From: Rhodobacter sp. | GTDB lineage: Bacteria; Pseudomonadota; Alphaproteobacteria; Rhodobacterales; Rhodobacteraceae | Assembly (NCBI GenBank): GCA_020637515.1 | Contig: JACKKG010000001.1 | Coordinates: 2,448,501-2,512,500, forward strand | Direction: 5' to 3' | Length of the DNA stretch: 64,000 nt | In this document: positions 10,429 to 17,935 of the stretch, piece by piece | Position numbering within the stretch: the stretch's first letter is position 1 | Layout: each line of letters opens with the position of its first letter | Notes under the pieces: model-generated | Database searches by the model: none | What the model was told of the DNA's origin: nothing | Seen by the model: only the letters and a program-made list of their open reading frames with translations | Position numbers and translations under genes: made by a program

Positions 10429-11748
10429 GTGACAATCGACGTGAACGACCTGGGCGGTGCCGGTGGCGGGCGGAAGCAGCGCGCGCTGGTCCTGCATCCC
10501 GATATCCGTGGCAACGACAGCAACCGCAGCGCCGAGGCCGCCCTGGCCGAAGGCCTGTCTCTGGCGCTGGCCCTGCCGGGAATTGACGTGACCGGCGGGC
10601 TGGTGGTGCGCCTGCCGAGGGCGCAGCCGGGCATGCTGTTCGGTTCGGGCAAGGTGGACGAACTGAAATCCCGGATCGAAACGGACGAGATCGAGCTTGT
10701 GCTGATCGACGGCCGGGTCAGCCCGGTGCAGCAGCGCAATCTGGAAAAGGCCTGGGGCGTCAAGATCCTGGACCGCACGGGCCTGATCCTCGAGATCTTT
10801 GCGGATCGCGCGCGGACCCGCGAGGGGGTGTTGCAGGTCGAACTGGCCGCCTTGAGCTATCAGCGCACGCGTCTGGTGCGCGCGTGGACCCACCTCGAAC
10901 GGCAGCGCGGCGGGCTGGGGTTCGTCGGCGGGCCGGGCGAAACCCAGATCGAAGCCGACCGCCGGGCCATCGACACCCAGATCCTGCGCCTGCGCCGGCA
11001 ATTGGAAAAGGTCGTCAAGACGCGCGAGCTGCATCGCGCGGCGCGCCGCCGCGTGCCCTATCCGGTGGTCGCGCTGGTGGGGTATACCAACGCCGGGAAA
11101 TCGACCCTTTTCAATCACTTGACGGGCGCAGAGGTGTTGGCGAAGGACATGCTGTTCGCCACGCTGGACCCGACGATGCGGGCCGTGGTGCTGCCGGGCG
11201 GGTTGGCGGTGATCCTGTCGGACACGGTCGGGTTCATCTCGGATCTGCCCACGCAATTGGTTGCGGCGTTTCGCGCGACGCTGGAAGAGGTGCTGGAAGC
11301 GGACCTGATCCTGCACGTCCGCGACATCGCCCACCCCGAAACCGAGGCCCAGGCCGAGGACGTCGAAACCATCCTGACCGAACTGGGGGTGGGCCAGGAC
11401 GTCGCCAGGATCGAGGTCTGGAACAAGATCGACCTGTTGCCCGGCGACGATCCCCGCCGAAATGTCGCGCAGCGCCGTGACGGGGTCTGCGCGGTCTCGG
11501 CGCTGACGGGCGAGGGGCTGGCGGATCTGATCGAGGCGATCGGCGCGGCGCTGGGGGACGAACGGCGGGTCGAAACCGTGCGGATCGGGCACGGCGACGG
11601 ACGCGCGCGGGCCTATGCCTATGCCGAAGGGATCGTCCTGTCCGAGGACGGCGACGACGACGGGCTTCGTCTGACGGTCTCGTGGTCGGCCCGTCAGCGC
11701 GCGCGGTTCGAATCGCTCTGCGCGCCCGAAACCCCTGACGCGGACTGA
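10429..11748 (+). CDS. hflX: ribosome-associated GTPase HflX
   Basis: GTPase that binds the 50S subunit and rescues or splits stalled ribosomes. A GTG at 10429 is taken as start: it lies 23 bases after the hfq stop, has a GGCGGGG ribosome-binding run upstream, and gives 439 residues, the normal length. The frame continues upstream only through hfq. The HflX-specific glycine-rich region RQRGGLGFVGGPGETQIE is present, as are the G1 motif GYTNAGKST (about 218-226), the G3 segment LSDTVGFISDLP and the G4 motif NKID. The hfq-hflX pair is conserved widely. Confidence 0.95.
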   Translation: MTIDVNDLGGAGGGRKQRALVLHPDIRGNDSNRSAEAALAEGLSLALALPGIDVTGGLVVRLPRAQPGMLFGSGKVDELKSRIETDEIELVLIDGRVSPVQQRNLEKAWGVKILDRTGLILEIFADRARTREGVLQVELAALSYQRTRLVRAWTHLERQRGGLGFVGGPGETQIEADRRAIDTQILRLRRQLEKVVKTRELHRAARRRVPYPVVALVGYTNAGKSTLFNHLTGAEVLAKDMLFATLDPTMRAVVLPGGLAVILSDTVGFISDLPTQLVAAFRATLEEVLEADLILHVRDIAHPETEAQAEDVETILTELGVGQDVARIEVWNKIDLLPGDDPRRNVAQRRDGVCAVSALTGEGLADLIEAIGAALGDERRVETVRIGHGDGRARAYAYAEGIVLSEDGDDDGLRLTVSWSARQRARFESLCAPETPDAD

Positions 11749-11803
11749 CGCGGTCAGGCGCGAGACGGCGATGGTCGGGACCGCGACAGCGCAGGCGCGA
11801 CGA

Positions 11804-12922
11804 TCAATCGTCGTCCTCGTCGCTCAGCAAGGTGATCTCGCCCGCGTCGGACAGCTCGCGGATCGCCGTGACCACCGCCGCCAGCGCGGCCTCGGCCTCC
11901 TTTCCCTTGACCTTGCCCCGGGTTTCGACCTCGTCGCGCAGGCTGGCGGCCATGCGCTGCGACATGTTCGCCAGCAGGAAATCGGCGGCGCGGCCTTCGG
12001 GGCTGCCGGGCTGGGGCAGGGTGGCGGCGAGGGCGCTGATGAGGTCGGGCTGCGCCACCTCGCGCAGAACCTTGGGCACGTCGCGCGGGTTCAGCCGGTC
12101 GGGGATGTGGGCAAAGGTAAAGATCGCCTTGCCGACCCCTTCGGCGAAGGCGGCGTCCTGTTCGCGCAACGCGTCGAGCAGCGCGTCGCGCACCGGCCCG
12201 GTCGCCGAATTCAGCATCGCCCCGACCCGCACCGCCGGGGCCACCGCAAAGGCGCGGGGCGGGCGCTGGTCCAACTCGCGGGCGATCGACTCGCCGATCC
12301 GGGCGACCATCGCGGGGGCGATCCCTTCGGTCAACGAGACCGCATAGGCAACCCGGCGCGCCCGTTCGCCCGGCATCTTGCCCAACAATTCGGCGGCGCG
12401 TGTGACCGACAGTTTGGACAGCACCACCGCTGCGACCTCGGGGCTTTCGGGGGCCAGGACCGCCAGCAGGGTGTCAGGCTCGGCATGGGCGATCCGGTCC
12501 CAGGGATCGGCGCTGTGGCGCTCACGCACCATCTGTTTCAACCGCGAACTGGCGCCCGGACTGATGCGGCCATCCAGAGCCTTGAGCGCGCCGTCGATCC
12601 CGCCCGGAAAGCTGAGACCGACCTGTTCCAGCGTTTCGACGAATTCCCCCACAACCGCGGTCAGCGTGTCACGGTCGATCAGGCGCATCCGGCCGATCTG
12701 TTCGGTCAGCGCGGTTTGCATGTCCTCGGGCAGCGAGTCGAGCTTGATATCCGCGCCTTCGGCCAGCAGCAAGCGCACCAGGATCGCCGCTTTTTGCGGG
12801 CCGGTCAGGGCCCGGATGCTGCGCCCCGAGGGGCTGGTCGCCAGCAAGGGGCTGCCGGACGTCGCGGGTTGCGCCGCGACGGGCGGTGGAGACGGGCGAA
12901 TCGGAGCGAGGTCTTGCGTCAT
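11804..12922 (-). CDS. fliG: flagellar motor switch protein FliG-like
   Basis: Predicted motor switch component that transmits torque from the stator to the rotor ring. ATG at 12922 gives 372 residues and has GGAAA upstream; the frame is open for 38 more codons but without a better start. The N-terminal region LTGPQKAAILVRLLLAEG and the LSKLSVTRAAELLGKMP repeat match FliG helical domains, and the C-terminal charged end fits the torque helix region. No other flagellar gene is nearby, so this copy is detached from its usual operon. A TTAAC half-site lies about 45 bp upstream and a perfect FnrL box about 100 bp upstream. Confidence 0.8.
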   Translation of the reverse strand: MTQDLAPIRPSPPPVAAQPATSGSPLLATSPSGRSIRALTGPQKAAILVRLLLAEGADIKLDSLPEDMQTALTEQIGRMRLIDRDTLTAVVGEFVETLEQVGLSFPGGIDGALKALDGRISPGASSRLKQMVRERHSADPWDRIAHAEPDTLLAVLAPESPEVAAVVLSKLSVTRAAELLGKMPGERARRVAYAVSLTEGIAPAMVARIGESIARELDQRPPRAFAVAPAVRVGAMLNSATGPVRDALLDALREQDAAFAEGVGKAIFTFAHIPDRLNPRDVPKVLREVAQPDLISALAATLPQPGSPEGRAADFLLANMSQRMAASLRDEVETRGKVKGKEAEAALAAVVTAIRELSDAGEITLLSDEDDD

Positions 12923-13022
12923 GGGCGTTTCCGGTCTGGTCACCCCAGAGCCTGACGCATCGGGGTTAACCGCCGGATAATGCGATCGGTCGCGCGTGGA
13001 AAAAAACCAAAGACGCCCCGGT

Positions 13023-13036
13023 TTGATCCAAATCAA
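13023..13036. promoter_or_regulatory. perfect FnrL (FNR/Anr) binding site
   Basis: TTGATCCAAATCAA matches the FNR-family consensus TTGAT-N4-ATCAA at all ten defined bases. Its centre (13029.5) is 41.5 bp upstream of base 13071, the class II activation spacing for the predicted plus-strand RNA. In the other direction a CATTAT minus-10-like hexamer (12982-12977) would put it near -60 for fliG, a class I spacing. FnrL control of either or both is inferred. Confidence 0.8.
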
Positions 13037-13068
13037 TGTTCAGTGCGATTGCAACGATTAGACAGGAT

Positions 13069-13180
13069 GGCGAAGGCGCAGGCACTTCCGCCTGATCTTC
13101 ATCTCCCGTTTCCGGGCGCACCTCCCTGCGTCTGGCTGACTGATCCGCCGCGAGACCTCCCTCTCGCGGCGATTTTTTTT
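13069..13180 (+). ncRNA. predicted FnrL-linked small RNA with CCUCCC hairpin loops
   Basis: No protein gene is credible here, yet the stretch looks like a complete transcription unit: an FnrL box at class II spacing, about 112 nt, then an intrinsic terminator. Hairpin 1 pairs 13112-13120 with 13127-13135 (nine pairs, two G-U) and exposes CCTCCC. Hairpin 2 is the terminator and exposes ACCTCCCT. A further unpaired TCTCCC lies near 13102-13107. CCUCCC in loops can pair with Shine-Dalgarno sequences; R. sphaeroides CcsR sRNAs carry a similar CUCCUCCC motif. Start and function are inferred. Confidence 0.62.
13146..13180 (+). terminator. rho-independent terminator of the predicted sRNA
   Basis: A perfect nine-base stem (13146-13154 with 13163-13171) encloses the loop ACCTCCCT and is followed by one A and eight T (13173-13180). 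The T-tract lies on the right only, so it works on plus-strand transcripts. No plus-strand gene ends here, which is the main reason to infer an RNA gene upstream. Confidence 0.85.
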
Positions 13181-13184
13181 GCGC

Positions 13185-14294
13185 TCAGCCTTCGGCTTCG
13201 ATGCGGGCGGCGCGGGCCTCGACCAGTTCGACGATGTGGTCGATCATGCGCGCGTTCGACAGTTTGTGGTCCTGCTTGCCCGCCAGATAGATCATGCCGG
13301 CGCCGGCGCCGCCGCCGGTGAAACCGATGTCGGTCATCAGCGCCTCGCCGGGGCCGTTCACCACGCAGCCGATGATCGACAGCGACATCGGCGTCTTGAT
13401 GTGGGACAGACGCTGTTCCAGCGCCTCGACCGTCTTGATGACATCGAATCCCTGCCGCGCGCAGGAGGGGCACGAAATGATCTGCACGCCCCGGGTGCGC
13501 AGCCCCAGCGATTTCAGGATTTCGTAACCGACGCGCACCTCTTCGACCGGATCGGCCGAGAGCGACACCCGAATCGTGTCGCCGATGCCCGCCCACAACA
13601 GGTTGCCCATGCCGATCGCGGATTTCACCGCGCCCGCGACAAAGCCGCCGGCCTCGGTGATGCCCAGGTGGATCGGGGCATCGGTGACCTCGGCCAGTTG
13701 CTGATAGGCCGCGGCCGCCAGGAATACGTCGGACGCCTTGACCGAGATCTTGAACTCGTGAAAGTCGTTGTCTTGCAACAGCTTGATGTGATCCAGCCCG
13801 GATTCGACCATGGCCTCGGGGCAGGGCTCGCCGTATTTGTCGAGCAGGTGTTTTTCCAGCGATCCGGCGTTCACGCCGATGCGGATCGAACAGCCGTGGT
13901 CACGCGCGGCCTTCACCACCTCGCGCACGCGCGTGGCGTTGCCGATGTTGCCCGGATTGATCCGCAGGCAGGCGGCGCCGGCCTCGGCCGCCTCGATGGC
14001 GCGCTTGTAGTGGAAATGGATGTCCGCGACGATCGGCACCGGGCTTTCGCGCACGATCTCGCGCAATGCGCGGGTCGCGGCCTCGTCCGGGGTCGAGACG
14101 CGGACGATATCGGCCCCCGCATCGGCGGCGGCCAGCACCTGAGCCAGCGTCGCCTTGACGTCCGAACTGTCGGTGTTGGTCATGGTCTGCACGGAAATCG
14201 GCGCATCCCCCCCGACCGGCACCGACCCCACCATGATCTTGCGGGATTTGCGCCGCTCGATGCTGCGCCAGGGGCGGATCGGGTTCAGGGACAT
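13185..14294 (-). CDS. ispG: 4-hydroxy-3-methylbut-2-en-1-yl diphosphate synthase IspG (GcpE)
   Basis: Iron-sulfur enzyme of the non-mevalonate isoprenoid pathway that converts MEcPP to HMBPP. ATG at 14294 (MSLNPIRPW) has AGGAAG upstream and gives 369 residues, the usual bacterial length. The TIM-barrel part begins with MVGSVPVGGDAPISVQTM. The 4Fe-4S ligands are visible as Cys275 and Cys278 (SCPSCARQGFD) and Cys310 (GCVVNGPGEA), followed by the binding glutamate. It provides precursors for quinones and, if present, photosynthetic pigments. Confidence 0.97.
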   Translation of the reverse strand: MSLNPIRPWRSIERRKSRKIMVGSVPVGGDAPISVQTMTNTDSSDVKATLAQVLAAADAGADIVRVSTPDEAATRALREIVRESPVPIVADIHFHYKRAIEAAEAGAACLRINPGNIGNATRVREVVKAARDHGCSIRIGVNAGSLEKHLLDKYGEPCPEAMVESGLDHIKLLQDNDFHEFKISVKASDVFLAAAAYQQLAEVTDAPIHLGITEAGGFVAGAVKSAIGMGNLLWAGIGDTIRVSLSADPVEEVRVGYEILKSLGLRTRGVQIISCPSCARQGFDVIKTVEALEQRLSHIKTPMSLSIIGCVVNGPGEALMTDIGFTGGGAGAGMIYLAGKQDHKLSNARMIDHIVELVEARAARIEAEG

Positions 14295-14370
14295 GGGACT
14301 TCCTGGGCTGACTGCGACGCCCCAGACATAGGCCGCCGCGTCCCGAGGGGCAAGGCCGCGCCGGGGCGGC

Positions 14371-14394
14371 AAAAGGCCCGCGCGCGGCGGGCCT
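14371..14394 (-). terminator. terminator of the RodZ-like gene
   Basis: AGGCCCGC (14374-14381) pairs with GCGGGCCT (14387-14394) around a five-base loop. On the minus strand the stem is followed by four T (complement of 14371-14374). It starts 10 bases past the stop of the RodZ-like gene and would separate it from ispG. Confidence 0.6.
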
Positions 14395-14403
14395 ATAGGG
14401 GGG

Positions 14404-15645
14404 TTACCGATCCTGTTCGCGCAGGCGGGCGACGTGCACCGCCAGGTCCTGATCGCGGCTCAGGTCCGCGACCTGATAGCGGTCGCGGATGTCGGCGGCG
14501 TCCAGCGCCACGTTGCGCACCACCTGCGCGCCGGGCGCGGCGGGGCCATAGGCCTGGCCGTTGATCAGGAAATAGACCGAGCCCGAGTTGCCCGCGTGCA
14601 GCGTCGGCGGCTGTTCGGTCTGCGGGATCGTATACCGCTCGCCCGCGTCGAGGACGCGCTCGAAGATGACCGACCCGTCGGCCGCCCGGACCCGCAACCA
14701 CGACGGGCGCACGGCCAGCAGTTGCACGGTGGCGGGACCCTGGGCCACGACCTGGGGCGCGGTGCCGTCATCGCTGGACGCCAGCGCGGCCATCACGGCG
14801 GTATCGGTCGAACTGGCCTCGATTGTCGGGGCCGGCGTTTCGGGGGTAATCGCGGCAATGGGGCCGTCGCGCGGCACCACAACGGGCATGTCCAGCGCCT
14901 GCGGGCGGGCAATTCGCACCCGTCCCTCGGCGCCGCCCGAGACGGGGCGGTCCGCCGCCAGGGTGCTGCGCGGGCCGGTGGCCACGCCAGCCAGCGGGTC
15001 GGTATCCGACGCGGCCAGCGTTCCCGGGGTGCCGCTTTCCGAGGACAGCGGGTCGATGTTGCTGGCCACGTTGGGCACGATGTCGGCGGGCGCGACCTGC
15101 ACGCGCTGGACCTCTTTCAGGACGGTCCAGCCGGCGTAGCCCAGCCCCAGGATCAGCGCCAGCAGAACGCTGACCGATCCCAGCGCGCCGGGTTCGATCC
15201 GGCGCCAGAAGGGTTCTGGGTCGGGCAGGGTGCCGACGCCCTTGAGCCCGCCATGCGAGGTCCGGGCGCGGGTATCGGTCTGCACGGCGCGCGGCGTGCG
15301 CGGCGCGGCGTTGTTGGCAAAGCCCGACATGCCGTGAGCGACCTGAAACCCGTGCTCGGTGCAGAACCGGTCATAGACCCATTCGGTATCCATGCCGAGA
15401 TAGCGCGCATACGAGCGCACGAAACCGGCAATGAAGCTGGGGGTTTCGAACGCGTCGAGATCGCCGTTCTCGATCGCGGCGATATAGGCAGCACGAATGT
15501 GAAGCTCGCGCTGGACATCCAGCAGCGATTTGCCCAGCGTGGCACGTTCGCCCCGCAGGATATCGCCCAGTCGCAGCTCGAAATCATCGAAGCCGCGTGG
15601 ACCTTCATCGTGCTGCGCTGGAGGCTGTTCCTTGCGCCAGATCAT
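14404..15645 (-). CDS. RodZ-like helix-turn-helix membrane protein (DUF4115)
   Basis: Probable cell-shape or cytoskeleton-linked membrane protein. The N-terminal helix-turn-helix (FELRLGDILRGERATLGKSL onward, about 24-90) is of the Cro/RodZ type. One transmembrane helix (VSVLLALILGLGYAGWTVL, about 170-190) is followed by a long low-complexity linker. A C-terminal DUF4115 region resembles the periplasmic part of RodZ (WLRVRAADGSVIFERVLDAG and the following residues). Total 413 residues. RodZ-like genes often sit beside ispG in proteobacteria, supporting the assignment, but a role with MreB is inferred from family only. Confidence 0.82.
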   Translation of the reverse strand: MIWRKEQPPAQHDEGPRGFDDFELRLGDILRGERATLGKSLLDVQRELHIRAAYIAAIENGDLDAFETPSFIAGFVRSYARYLGMDTEWVYDRFCTEHGFQVAHGMSGFANNAAPRTPRAVQTDTRARTSHGGLKGVGTLPDPEPFWRRIEPGALGSVSVLLALILGLGYAGWTVLKEVQRVQVAPADIVPNVASNIDPLSSESGTPGTLAASDTDPLAGVATGPRSTLAADRPVSGGAEGRVRIARPQALDMPVVVPRDGPIAAITPETPAPTIEASSTDTAVMAALASSDDGTAPQVVAQGPATVQLLAVRPSWLRVRAADGSVIFERVLDAGERYTIPQTEQPPTLHAGNSGSVYFLINGQAYGPAAPGAQVVRNVALDAADIRDRYQVADLSRDQDLAVHVARLREQDR

Positions 15646-15794
15646 CCGCCCTGTCCCTGCTTACCGCCTGCTCTGATCGGGTCGCTTTGCGGAGAGCCTC
15701 GACCATGACGGGAACCACGGGCGAGTCGCCTCTCAACGACCTCTTGAGACCACTCTTACCAGATCGTGAAAACTAATTGAAGTAGAAGGCGTTG

Positions 15795-17024
15795 TCAGGC
15801 GGTCAGCTCGGCGCGATTCAGCGCACAATGGGCCCAGAGTTGATCCATCGCGATCACGACGCGGTCGATTTCCTTGGGATCGTGCACCGGCGACGGGGTA
15901 AAGCGCAGCCGTTCGGTTCCACGCGGCACGGTGGGAAAGTTGATCGGCTGGACATAGATGCCGTACCGTTCCAGCAGCATGTCCGAGATCATCTTGCAGT
16001 GCACAGGGTCGCCGACATGCACCGGAACGATGTGGGTGCCGTGGTCGATGATCGGCAGGCCCATGCCCTTGAGCCGGGCCTTGAGGATGCGCGCGTGCGA
16101 CTGCTGCATGTCGCGCAGTTTCTGCCCGTCGGCGGTTTTCAGGAACGCGATCGAGGCCGCGCATCCCGCGGCCACTGCCGGCGGCAACGAGGTGGTGAAG
16201 ATGAACCCCGGCGCATAAGACCGGACGGCATCGACCATTTTCGCGCTCGCCGCGATATAGCCGCCGAACACGCCAAAGGCTTTCGCCATGGTGCCGTTGA
16301 TGATGTCGATGCGGTGCATCAGCCCGTCACGCTCGGCCACGCCGGCGCCGCGCGGGCCATACATGCCGACCGCGTGCACCTCGTCGATATAGGTCAGCGC
16401 GTTGAAGTCGTCGGCGGCGTCGCAGATGTCCTTGATCGGGCCGACGTCGCCATCCATCGAATAGATCGATTCGAAGGCGATCAGCTTGGGCGCGCCGGGA
16501 TCGTCGGCGGCCAGCAGCTCGCGCAGATGGGCGACGTCGTTGTGGCGGAAGATGCGCTTGTGCCCGCCATTGCGGCGTACGCCCTCGATCATCGAATTGT
16601 GGTTCAGCGCGTCGGAATAGATGATGAGCCCGGGGAAGATCGCGCGCAGTGTGCTGAGCGTCGCATCGTTCGCCACATAAGCCGAGGTGAAGACCAGCGC
16701 GGCCTCTTTCTGATGCAGGTCCGCGACCTCGGCCTCGAGCCGCTTGTGGTAGACCGTGGTGCCCGAGATGTTGCGCGTCCCGCCCGAGCCGGCGCCGGTG
16801 GCGTCCAGCGCCTCGTGCATGGCCTTCAGCACCGCCGGGTGCTGGCCCATGCCCAGGTAATCGTTGCCGCACCAGACGGTGATGTCCTTTTCCGTGCCGT
16901 CGGGCTTGCGCCAGGTGGCGTGGGGGAAGTGGCCCTTCTTCCGCTCGATGTCGATGAAGGTGCGATAGCGCCCCTCGTCGTGCAGTCGCTGGAGGGCGGA
17001 ATCGAGGGCTGCTTCGTAGGTCAA
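15795..17024 (-). CDS. hemA: 5-aminolevulinate synthase HemA
   Basis: PLP enzyme that condenses glycine with succinyl-CoA, the first step of tetrapyrrole synthesis in alphaproteobacteria (C4 pathway). The 409 residues show the glycine-rich GAGSGGTRNISGT segment, the cofactor aspartate in YIDEVHAVG (Asp214, His217) and the Schiff-base lysine Lys248 in GTMAKAFGVFGGYIA. The ATG at 17024 gives the normal start MTYEAALDSAL. Upstream lies an FnrL-like site flanked by inverted TGCGACA repeats, consistent with the known oxygen control of Rhodobacter hemA. Confidence 0.98.
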   Translation of the reverse strand: MTYEAALDSALQRLHDEGRYRTFIDIERKKGHFPHATWRKPDGTEKDITVWCGNDYLGMGQHPAVLKAMHEALDATGAGSGGTRNISGTTVYHKRLEAEVADLHQKEAALVFTSAYVANDATLSTLRAIFPGLIIYSDALNHNSMIEGVRRNGGHKRIFRHNDVAHLRELLAADDPGAPKLIAFESIYSMDGDVGPIKDICDAADDFNALTYIDEVHAVGMYGPRGAGVAERDGLMHRIDIINGTMAKAFGVFGGYIAASAKMVDAVRSYAPGFIFTTSLPPAVAAGCAASIAFLKTADGQKLRDMQQSHARILKARLKGMGLPIIDHGTHIVPVHVGDPVHCKMISDMLLERYGIYVQPINFPTVPRGTERLRFTPSPVHDPKEIDRVVIAMDQLWAHCALNRAELTA

Positions 17025-17099
17025 GGGTCGTCTCCTGGCGTCCTGCTGGGCAATTTCGGCCGCCCGGCGATAAAGCTGGACGTTCTTTGCATGTTTGAA

Positions 17100-17142
17100 T
17101 GCGACAGAACCATGACCTGGATCAATTCAAAAAAGTGTCGCA
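17100..17142. promoter_or_regulatory. hemA upstream region: FnrL-like box flanked by RegA/PrrA-like half-sites
   Basis: On the plus strand ATGACCTGGATCAA (17112-17125) matches the FNR consensus in eight of ten positions, with one perfect half. It is flanked by a perfect inverted repeat, TGCGACA (17100-17106) and TGTCGCA (17136-17142). These resemble the GCGNC/GNCGC half-sites reported for RegA/PrrA, though the spacing is wider than usual. The box centre is 94 bp upstream of the hemA start. R. sphaeroides hemA is known to respond to both FnrL and PrrA. Confidence 0.5.
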
Positions 17143-17144
17143 CT

Positions 17145-17166
17145 CGCCCTTCCGGGGCGGTTTTTT
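17145..17166 (+). terminator. terminator-like hairpin with T-tract
   Basis: CGCCC (17145-17149) pairs with GGGCG (17155-17159), then G and six T follow (17161-17166). It is oriented for plus-strand transcripts although both flanking genes are on the minus strand. It may also serve, less well, as the 3' hairpin of the exported-protein gene just to its right. Confidence 0.4.
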
Positions 17167-17168
17167 CG

Positions 17169-17750
17169 TCAATCCTGGATCACGATGGCACAATCGGAAA
17201 CGTCGCCGTCGCCCTGGCAGGCGGTCAGCGCGTCCTCGACCGCGTTGTTGCCGCGACCGATTCCCCACTGGCCCGAGCCCGCCGAAACGGCAAAGGCGCG
17301 GGTTCCGCCCGCACGGCGATAATCGTCGTTGAAGGCGGTGGTCGCGTCGGCCGACAGGCTCAGATCGCGCGCTTCCCAGCCCTGCGGGCGCACCTCGAGG
17401 GCGATGACACAGGCCCGCCCGCCGTGACGGCGCGCGTCGCACCCGGCCAACGCGGCGGCGCGCGCGGCTTCGGGCGAATGATAGTTCGAGGCCATCACCG
17501 TCGGTTCCGCCATGATTCCCACGTCCGGGGCAAAGCCGACCGCGGCATAGTATTTCTGCGTCTGGGCAACGGTGGTCAGGGCGGTGCGTTCGGCCTCGGT
17601 CAGGCCCGAGACGTCGATCTCGATCACCTCGACCCGGTCGTCGCGAAACAGCATCGGACGCGCGGCGCGGGCATCCAGCGGGTCCGCGAGCGCGGTCTGC
17701 GCAAAGGGGGCGGCAAGGGCAAGCACGACAAGGGCGAAACGCGAATTCAT
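17169..17750 (-). CDS. exported protein of unknown function
   Basis: The 193 residues begin with a clear signal peptide (MNSRFALVVLALAAPFAQTALA, cleavage near 22). The mature part has two similar cysteine-containing segments, AAALAGCDARRHGGRACVIA near the middle and EDALTACQGDGDVSDCAIVI at the end. This pattern resembles DUF4189-like secreted proteins, but the match is only by eye. It follows the same strand as hemA and ends 145 bp upstream of the hemA start, so it may share transcription with it. The role is unknown. Confidence 0.75.
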   Translation of the reverse strand: MNSRFALVVLALAAPFAQTALADPLDARAARPMLFRDDRVEVIEIDVSGLTEAERTALTTVAQTQKYYAAVGFAPDVGIMAEPTVMASNYHSPEAARAAALAGCDARRHGGRACVIALEVRPQGWEARDLSLSADATTAFNDDYRRAGGTRAFAVSAGSGQWGIGRGNNAVEDALTACQGDGDVSDCAIVIQD

Positions 17751-17935
17751 CAGGCACTCCAGTCCGGTTTGCCGTCTTTTTTACAGGGTTTTCGCAGCCC
17801 GCACAGCCCTTTGTGCGGCCCTCGGGCGGGGTCGCGCCCGTGCTGCGGCACACATTCGGTTGATCGCCGCCCGGCACTGGACTTCCGCCGCCGGGCGGGC
17901 ATAGGCTCGATCCCATCAGAAACGGGGAATTCCGA

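Noticed and set aside
8438..10435. A 665-codon minus-strand open frame across trkH and hfq
   Set aside because: It spans two recognised genes and an intergenic gap in the wrong direction and has no domain.
11749..11785. CGCGGTC/GACCGCG inverted repeat between hflX and fliG as a bidirectional terminator
   Set aside because: Seven pairs with a 23-base loop and no T-run on either side; too weak to call.
12980..13321. A 113-codon plus-strand frame over the predicted sRNA
   Set aside because: No ribosome-binding site or homologous motif, and it runs through the terminator into the antisense of ispG.
17100..17166. A second FnrL-driven small RNA ending at the T6 hairpin
   Set aside because: With the box centre at 17118.5 a class II start would fall at about 17160, inside the terminator, so no RNA would result.
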